NCBI RefSeq assembly: GCF_024746795.1
Contig: NZ_CP080524.1
Location: 1,364,001 to 1,428,000 of the forward strand
DNA: 64,000 nt
Direction: 5' to 3'
Source of the DNA: Mesorhizobium sp. AR10
GTDB taxonomy: Bacteria > Pseudomonadota > Alphaproteobacteria > Rhizobiales > Rhizobiaceae
Part shown: in pieces, positions 58,582 through 64,000 of the stretch
Position numbering within the stretch: position 1 is the stretch's first letter
Layout: every line of letters starts with the position of its first letter
Position numbers and translations under genes: made by a program
Notes under the pieces: generated by a model
The model's input: only the letters and a program-made list of their open reading frames with translations
Told to the model about the DNA's origin: nothing
Database searches by the model: none

Positions 58582-59053
58582 GATGAACGAACTATGCGCC
58601 TTGCGGTGTCGTTGGTCTATCGGGGATATTGGTGCCGACGCGATACGTCATACCCACTCTCCGTCAAGTGCCGGCGCCCCCTACCTTCGGCGGCATTTCG
58701 CGACCAATACGCGCGGGCGCGCGCGAGGGGGAGTTAACTCAAGAATCCCCATCTAAACCAACAGCTTGAGGCTATTTAAATGCGCGTCTCAAAACAGACG
58801 GGAAACAGACGGCGCTCTCACTGAAAACAGCTGGGTAACAGTGGGGCCGCGAGCAGAAGGCTTTGCAGAGGCAGATCCTTTTGAACCTTTTGAGTGTTTG
58901 CCGTAGGGCGCTCATTCGAATTTTATTCAAGGGCTTCCCCTAAAAGCGGCCCGCCTCCGGAAAACTCTAGGCCCCTCGCTCTCTCCCGAAACCGAGCCGG
59001 CGTTGGACAGCGGCCGGCGAGAACGCGCGCTGGTGAGGCTCTGCGATTGCCCT
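58582..59053. other. Non-coding stretch with repeats (contains duplicated segment, copy B)
   Basis: From 58790 two imperfect repeats of AAAACAGACGGG / AAAACAGCTGGG lie in an AT-richer patch. 58951-59042 is the second copy of the segment at 56349-56442. No supported gene. A replication or regulatory role is possible. Confidence 0.4.
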
Positions 59054-59269
59054 CTACAAGAGAGAAAAGTGAGAGCCCAGGAAGAGGAGGAATTGACCGG
59101 TGGTCAGGGGAATCCTCAAGATGGGCCCGTCCTCGCCCCGGTCTTGGATTGGCAAGCCTTTCACGCAAGGATGGCCGTTTAGCACGTTCTTCCAAATCGT
59201 TGGGAAATCCGCGCCCTTGGTCCTCTCCGCATTGCACGCCTGGAGGAGATCCGTAACGACTTCGGTCAT
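59054..59269 (-). CDS. Small hypothetical protein
   Basis: This 71-residue protein starts MTEVVTDLLQACNAERTKGA and continues DFPTIWKNVLNGHPCVKGLP. The type recurs in Hyphomicrobiales islands and ends in a hydrophobic LTTGQFLLFLGSHFSLL. No strong binding site precedes ATG 59269. An in-frame ATG at 59290 is possible. Confidence 0.65.
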   Translation of the reverse strand: MTEVVTDLLQACNAERTKGADFPTIWKNVLNGHPCVKGLPIQDRGEDGPILRIPLTTGQFLLFLGSHFSLL

Positions 59270-59365
59270 GGGATGCGAATTTACATGCATCGACGGGTAT
59301 GAATTTGATCGAGATCAATTTGAGACAAACGCGCGCTGTAGTGGCTTACCGACAACGTGCCGACC

Positions 59366-59533
59366 ATGGCCGGTGCCGATATAATCTCGGTGGCCAAGGC
59401 GACTGAAAAGCTGTTTCGCGATGCCGAAAAGCAGGGGATCAGCGGCAACGAAATCACCGAAGACAACGGCAGCGCCTATGAAGCGATTCTCGACGCTATC
59501 GTTCATTACCACGACCACGGCTTGGCGGGCTGA
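59366..59533 (+). CDS. Small hypothetical protein
   Basis: This 55-residue protein (MAGADIISVAKATEKLFRDA, then ending IVHYHDHGLAG) is intact here. The end of a second copy survives at 57428. It lies 24 bases before the next gene. Function unknown. Confidence 0.6.
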   Translation: MAGADIISVAKATEKLFRDAEKQGISGNEITEDNGSAYEAILDAIVHYHDHGLAG

Positions 59534-59557
59534 CGGGCGCCGCACTATATCGGGGCG

Positions 59558-59944
59558 ATGCCAGCCGATCGCCTCACCGTCCGCTTTGCCTATCAGCGCG
59601 GCTTCCAAGTGGTGGACGGCAGCACAATTCTCCAGACGTTCGAAAAGCAGGCCGAGGCCTTTAAGTTCGTTCATGGCCGAGGCGCCCGCGTCTGGCTTGC
59701 CTGGGCGCGAACCATCATCGGAGGCCAGACGGCGCCGTTCGACTTCGCCGCGACATTCCAGCAGGACAAAGTCGGACGCATCATGAGGACCATGCACGGC
59801 CCGACCGCCGGCACATGGTTCTGGACGGTGCATACTGGCGGCGCCCGGGGAACGGTCGATAGCAAGGATGAGGCTGTCGCCGGGGTCGAAGCGGCCTTCA
59901 CGCGCTACATCGCCGAAGCGGACAAGTTCAAGCGAAGGCAATGA
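59558..59944 (+). CDS. Hypothetical protein
   Basis: This 128-residue soluble protein (MPADRLTVRFAYQRGFQVVD at its start) has a helical end (AVAGVEAAFTRYIAEADKFK) and a middle (RTMHGPTAGTWFWTV) with the TWFWTV strand. Context suggests it travels with the 59366 gene. No family recognised. Confidence 0.65.
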   Translation: MPADRLTVRFAYQRGFQVVDGSTILQTFEKQAEAFKFVHGRGARVWLAWARTIIGGQTAPFDFAATFQQDKVGRIMRTMHGPTAGTWFWTVHTGGARGTVDSKDEAVAGVEAAFTRYIAEADKFKRRQ

Positions 59945-60175
59945 CAGCAGCGGCCCAGCGGCCAAGAGCGGGGGGCTGGGGTTTTGACCACCGGGCCTAA
60001 CCGGCAAATGGGTTGCCGGCTGGCAAGAGAGCATACGCCGTTCTCGCTTAGTCTACCATATCTCGCAGCGGCTTCATTCGATGGAATGGGACAGGCCCGG
60101 TGCAGCCGCCTAGGGCTGGGTTGCGCCGGAACCATTTTCTACCCCGCCCGTTCGGTCGAATCTAGGGGATGTAAA

Positions 60176-60346
60176 ATGGTTGACGAGCGAGGCAAGTCGC
60201 AAGCGGACAATAGCCTTGTAGTGCGCCGTCTGGTGGAAGACACCGGCATAACGGAAGATCAAGCCCGCGAGCTTATCGCCTTAATTGGGGCGCAGAATTG
60301 GGCCTCCCTTGTGCGGGAAGCTCACATTTTGAAGCGAAAGCCCTAG
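60176..60346 (+). CDS. Small hypothetical protein with helical N-terminus
   Basis: This 56-residue protein (MVDERGKSQADNSLVVRRLV) contains VEDTGITEDQARELIALIG, a UBA-like or helix-turn-helix-like pattern. AGGGGAT precedes the ATG. It is the last gene before the right attachment motif. Confidence 0.6.
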   Translation: MVDERGKSQADNSLVVRRLVEDTGITEDQARELIALIGAQNWASLVREAHILKRKP

Positions 60347-60650
60347 ACCCGACGAGGGCGCCTAAACCAGACTTTGTTGCCTAGATGTACGAACAGGGGA
60401 GCCGGCATCAAATCCGGCTCCTCCCGCGCCCGAACTGCAGGCCGGCAAACAGTCTAAGCGGGGAAGGAAGTGGGGACAGCCAACGCGCTAGTCAAAATTC
60501 TCTTAAGTTTCAAGTGATTGTCAGGTGGCTTTGGCGGAGAGGGAGGCCGCCATCGGCATTGTTCACTTATGTAATTTCAACCACTTAGCCAGTCCACCAG
60601 TGCATTTGCCAGAGCAAAAACCAGAGCAAGGTGGGCCGTGAGAACCAACA
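60347..60650. other. Right boundary region of the element
   Basis: No gene is seen. It contains GGGGAAGGAAGTGGGG near 60460, a pattern also found in the leader of the integrase gene (41220-41275), and the attachment motif at 60532. Confidence 0.45.
60532..60552. repeat. Attachment-site motif, copy 3 (proposed right end of the element)
   Basis: TGGCGGA-GAGGGAG-GCCGCCA differs from the 41107 copy at one position. The two copies bracket 19.4 kb with an integrase at one end. CATTGTTCAC follows in nearly the same place as ATTGTT in the left copy. Confidence 0.6.
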
Positions 60651-62525
60651 TTATCGACCACGACGCGTCATCTCAGCCGCGACATCATCCCATAAAGTCA
60701 ACGTTGGCAAAATGACGATGTGCAGAACCAGCCATATCGAATAGGTCACGTCCAGGCTCCAGAATTCGCCATCGGACATTTTCCCGTGGGCGAGTTCATG
60801 GCGTATCGATGGTCCGCCTCGAAAATTGAAGAGGAGATCAATCTCCTGAATGATGGCGGCCGGCATGATCTGTAGAAGAGGCTCCCGGAAGTCACTCAGT
60901 AGACGGCTAAGCATTGCCTCTTCCTGTGTGCCGTCCTGATTGATGCGATTGGTTTCGACACCGGACAAACTGAGGATGTGGCGAAGTGAGTTTTCCAGTT
61001 GCGGCAGGATTAGATGCGCGGCTTCAAGTTCGTCGCCACCAATGAACTTGGCTGCACCGATTGCAAAGATATGCTCGTGGTGAGGTGGCACGAAGGGACT
61101 TGCCCGCATAAGCGGCAACAACGCGTCCACGGAAACGGAGTGCTCCTCCCAAAGGATGCGCCGAATCGGATTGATCTTCCCCGATACGACAAGGCTGCGG
61201 CGAATGTGGTCACGCCGATTGATCATGAACCGGACCTGATTTTCGTCAGGCGGGCCGCCAAGGTCGAGACCGGGCGCTATGAAGCGGGTTCGGCCTTGAT
61301 GATCGCTCACGGTCGTTGAGAATAAAGCCGCAAGCGTCCCGTGGCTTGCCTTTAAAGCCTCATCTCGCAGTTCGTCAGGGTCGGGCGATTTCGCGCACAT
61401 AAGCAATGCACGAATGACTTGTGCGAGCGGTTTGCCGCGCACCTCAGCTTCGGCCGCCTCCACAAGGTCAGTGATATTCGTTTTGTGCGAGAAGCTGGAC
61501 ATTTCGTCCATTATCCGAGGCTGAATCGCATTTAACCGGTCCTGCAAAGCTCGCCGCCGATCGGCGGTCCCCGGTATGGGTCTTAATGCTTGAATCGCAT
61601 CGTTGAGGAAATGTACCTGCACGGCGGCGGAATCCGGACGCGCCTCGGCATCTCCAACGTATGTCTCGGCTGCTTCGACCAAACAACGATTGCTGTTTTC
61701 CACGTCTTTGGCACGCAGATAGGCTTGCCCTGCAAGTTCCCACAGCGAGCGGCGGGCGGGATGATCAGCTCCGAGCTTGGCACTTGCCGCCAAAATCTCA
61801 GCGGCCTGTGCTGTCCGTGCAAACTCCCAAACTTGGTTGCTCAAATTGATAGGGCCAATCTGAATGAAGCCCCATCCGTCATCGGTATCCAGCGCACGTT
61901 GCGACACGTCAGCAATGATCTGTCGCAACGGGTCGAATTCACTTCGCTTCCATCCCATTGATCGTGCAACAATTGTTGCCCGCTTCAAATACTCAGCAGC
62001 CGGCACACTAGCGGGATTGGTTTCATCGAAGTCGAATTTGGCTTCTCCGTCCAGAACCAACTTGATGCACTCGACATACGATGAGACGGCCTGCAAACCT
62101 GAGATCGCATCCTTCTTGTTTAGCAACCAACACACATCAGCGACTCTTGCCCGAAGTGCATGGTGACCAATCTCGGGCACCAGCTTCACCAGTACGCCGA
62201 TCTGATCGGATAGCAGGTCGGTCGGGATAAGTGAGCGGCGACCGTCCATGATCGCCATAGGACGAAACGGCTCGGCACGATCATTTGGTTCGAAATGGTA
62301 GTTTGCAATTTGTCCAAGCACCTCTAGCGCTTGTTCGCTATCAGCATCCCCGGCTGCCTTGACGGCGGCAATCGCCTCACGAATGCGAGCATAGATGTCG
62401 CTACTGTCCACCACGGCGGTTGCAGCGATCGCGTTTTTCACAGCCTCGCGCTGAAATGCATCTAGCGAGACCACAAAAGTAACGCCGGGAATTTCTCTTT
62501 TCTCGGCGCTTTCGTTATCAGTCAT
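60651..62525 (-). CDS. DUF4209-like protein with HEPN-like motif
   Basis: This is a 624-residue soluble protein. Residues 1-400 are helical and repeat-like. The C-terminal domain resembles DUF4209. Near its end FNFRGGPSIRHELAHGKMSD contains R575-x4-H580, the Rx4-6H pattern of HEPN nucleases, with the HG that marks Apea-like HEPN domains. DUF4209 proteins often lie in defence islands. A defence role is inference. It lies about 100 bases outside the right attachment motif, reading towards it. Confidence 0.8.
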   Translation of the reverse strand: MTDNESAEKREIPGVTFVVSLDAFQREAVKNAIAATAVVDSSDIYARIREAIAAVKAAGDADSEQALEVLGQIANYHFEPNDRAEPFRPMAIMDGRRSLIPTDLLSDQIGVLVKLVPEIGHHALRARVADVCWLLNKKDAISGLQAVSSYVECIKLVLDGEAKFDFDETNPASVPAAEYLKRATIVARSMGWKRSEFDPLRQIIADVSQRALDTDDGWGFIQIGPINLSNQVWEFARTAQAAEILAASAKLGADHPARRSLWELAGQAYLRAKDVENSNRCLVEAAETYVGDAEARPDSAAVQVHFLNDAIQALRPIPGTADRRRALQDRLNAIQPRIMDEMSSFSHKTNITDLVEAAEAEVRGKPLAQVIRALLMCAKSPDPDELRDEALKASHGTLAALFSTTVSDHQGRTRFIAPGLDLGGPPDENQVRFMINRRDHIRRSLVVSGKINPIRRILWEEHSVSVDALLPLMRASPFVPPHHEHIFAIGAAKFIGGDELEAAHLILPQLENSLRHILSLSGVETNRINQDGTQEEAMLSRLLSDFREPLLQIMPAAIIQEIDLLFNFRGGPSIRHELAHGKMSDGEFWSLDVTYSIWLVLHIVILPTLTLWDDVAAEMTRRGR

Positions 62526-62832
62526 TGAGCAGGGCCCTTCTTACGCTGTTTTCACCTACCGTGTTAGCACACCTGTTGTGCGGAGGCTTATATTTGAGCC
62601 GCCAAAGAAATTCGTAGGTCGGCAACCAATTCGGCCTTATAATGCCAATTCCAGCCAGAGCCCTAAAGGCACGGCGGATAGCACGACAAGCGCCAAGGCG
62701 CTCCTTGATGTCGTGCCCCTGCGATGGTCGGTGGCCATTCGCGCAGCGACGGGGTCGCTTCCTTTCCACATCGAAACATCAACTGCCCCACGGGCCGCTT
62801 CTGCGCAGCCGTCGCGGGCATGGACAGAAAGA
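62526..62832. other. Intergenic region upstream of the DUF4209-like gene
   Basis: It holds the divergent promoters of the 62525 and 62833 genes. Short frames here lack binding sites. An AT-rich inverted pattern (GTTAGCACACCTGTTGTGC) near 62560 may be part of a promoter or operator. Confidence 0.35.
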
Positions 62833-63249
62833 ATGAACATGCACTTGGATGCTATTAGCTTTTCGCCAGAGCAGTCGATCGCCCTGGCACTCCGGATGCC
62901 CTTTGGTCGCGTTGCGACCGCAGCCGAGAACGCGCTTCTCGATCGCGATATTGATGCCGTGGTCCGCATTAAGCTTGCCTCGATCCGCATTTTGGAAACG
63001 GCGTACACTGCCACCTTCACGATCGAGCACAATGAATATGCCGCGCAATACAAGGAGGCCCGCGAGGTCTCGATCGCCCTAACGCGCCCGACACTACAAG
63101 CGGCCTTCGCAGCCCTGACTCCTAGTGCTATCGCGACCGCGATAGCTGAGCAATCGAAGGCCGTTGCGATCATGACCAAGATTGGCGTCGTCGAAGCGTC
63201 GAAGGTCGCTTCTGGACTGGTGAGCAACCGAGCGGGGGCATTCCAGTGA
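62833..63249 (+). CDS. Hypothetical helical protein
   Basis: This 138-residue protein (MNMHLDAISFSPEQSIALAL) is Ala/Ile-rich and helical. The open frame extends upstream to 62578, but that part lacks protein character. The stop overlaps the next start (GTGA), coupling the two genes. No family recognised. Confidence 0.6.
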   Translation: MNMHLDAISFSPEQSIALALRMPFGRVATAAENALLDRDIDAVVRIKLASIRILETAYTATFTIEHNEYAAQYKEAREVSIALTRPTLQAAFAALTPSAIATAIAEQSKAVAIMTKIGVVEASKVASGLVSNRAGAFQ

Positions 63250-63611
63250 TTTCTCAGGAATGGAGACCGACGCAACACTCGCACAAACGGAGACTGCGGT
63301 TCGCGCTGCCGTTAGGCGATACCGTCGACAAGGCCGCCGCCATCCTTGGCAACCGCGTCGGATTCCTCCGCGTGTTGTGCGCAGCAATCCGAGTGTCTGA
63401 CGGTGGGTACATCGTGGTGCTGGAAATCCGTTGGCGCATGGGCGGATTCGGAGATTTCGAGCTATCGGCGACTGGTGTCACGCTTGCCGAGTGCGTTGAC
63501 CAACTCAAAGACGCACGAGTTTTTGTCGATGCAGTCCTACGTCACAAGAACCTCGAAAGCGAAATGTTCGCGATGCAAATGGACGCTCCGGAGGAGGAGG
63601 CCAATGGCTAG
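63246..63611 (+). CDS. Hypothetical protein
   Basis: This 121-residue protein starts at GTG 63246, overlapping the preceding stop. It is mixed alpha/beta (AIRVSDGGYIVVLEIRWRMG) with an acidic end. The TAG stop lies inside a strong binding site and start for the next gene (GGAGGAGGCCAATGGCTAG). Confidence 0.6.
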   Translation: MISQEWRPTQHSHKRRLRFALPLGDTVDKAAAILGNRVGFLRVLCAAIRVSDGGYIVVLEIRWRMGGFGDFELSATGVTLAECVDQLKDARVFVDAVLRHKNLESEMFAMQMDAPEEEANG

Positions 63612-63929
63612 TGGTCGCGACATCATGCAGACCCGTTTTGGCAAGATTCTGCGTACGCCGTCGTGCGCAAGCCATTCTGTGCCGGCGATTACATCCGCCG
63701 CCGCGATGATCACAACCATACGGCCCGAGCACACTTCTTCTTCCACTACGGCGACAAGATCGGCGTGGTGCTGGTCGGCAATTATGATTTTGAAAAGCCG
63801 CTAGGGGAGCAGGAAGAGTTTTCTGTATCTCTGGGAGCCGATCCCTATGGAACCCATAGCCATCGGTTAGGAACGCGAATTCTGAAGGAATTCAAGGGCT
63901 TAGAGAAATTGGAGCAAGAGCGTTTCTAA
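63604..63929 (+). pseudogene. Frameshifted gene starting at 63604
   Basis: ATG 63604 follows a strong GGAGGAGG site, but its frame (MASGRDIMQTRFGKILRTPS) soon becomes low in protein character. Another frame, open from about 63612, reads DPFWQDSAYAVVRKPFCAGD and then HFFFHYGDKIGVVLVGNYDF to 63929. One base gained or lost near 63630 would join start and body. It may also be a sequencing error. Confidence 0.45.
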
Positions 63930-63992
63930 CTCACTTTTCCGCAACAATTTCAAATACTTAGATGCCAAATCGCCCGCTGCGTTTCTAACTCA
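63920..63992. repeat. Two direct repeats of GCGTTTCTAACTCA
   Basis: The 14-base sequence occurs at 63920-63933 and 63979-63992. The first overlaps the end of the frameshifted gene. They may flank a deletion or belong to a small insertion scar. Confidence 0.5.
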
Positions 63993-64000
63993 ACCGTTGT

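Overview
The window looks like the chromosome of an alphaproteobacterium of the order Hyphomicrobiales, most likely Mesorhizobium or a near relative. The reasons are the high GC content, the set of housekeeping proteins (a DUF1674/SDHAF4-type protein, Usg, a 218-residue transaldolase, AtpD with an Ala/Lys/Pro-rich N-terminal extension) and the TRAP-linked uronate operon. No rRNA, complete tRNA or CRISPR array was seen. The species call is inference from protein resemblance only.

Region 1 (1-37.8 kb) is core chromosome. It holds htpX (cut by the window edge), an SDH assembly factor-like gene, a HAD phosphatase, a transglutaminase-like protein, a TadG-like von Willebrand protein, a cyclopropane fatty acid synthase-type methyltransferase, acsA coupled to a MOSC gene, usg, an aldo/keto reductase, a divergent MFS/LysR pair, yggS, leuS-lptE, a transaldolase, priA, an amino-acid racemase and the F1 operon atpHAGDC. 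From 26.9 to 35.7 kb lies a uronate catabolism locus. uxuB faces uxaC across an inverted-repeat operator, and uxaC is followed by a three-gene TRAP transporter, a GntR regulator, kduI, kduD and a KdgF-like cupin. recQ closes the core part.

Region 2 (37.8-41.1 kb) is a sparse junction. It holds a class III nucleotide cyclase fused to an FHA domain, a frameshifted gene for a small Cys-rich exported protein, and a 299-residue protein whose N-terminus recalls Ntn hydrolases. A short hairpin motif starting TGGCGGA occurs at 38488, 41107 and 60532. It matches the 3' end of tRNA-Ser genes read on the opposite strand, so these are proposed attachment sites.

Region 3 (41.1-60.55 kb) is an integrative element bounded by two of these motifs. 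At its left end is a P4-type tyrosine integrase, followed by an excisionase-like HTH protein, an HNH/AP2 protein, a replication-type module, small phage genes and two large proteins resembling phage ejection proteins. I see no terminase, portal, capsid or tail gene. The right half carries many genes of 50-90 codons on both strands, four similar intrinsic terminators within about 1 kb, and several duplicated or decayed segments. Region 4 (60.65-64 kb) lies outside the proposed right attachment site. It holds a 624-residue DUF4209-like protein with a HEPN-like RHELAH motif, a possible defence gene, and three small genes, the last of them apparently frameshifted.

The most interesting leads are: a structured minus-strand RNA at about 4.68-4.90 kb with a near-perfect Shine-Dalgarno sequence and a 23-codon ORF; the capsid-less element with ejection-type proteins; its repeated small-gene cassettes and terminator series; and the DUF4209 protein next to the attachment site.
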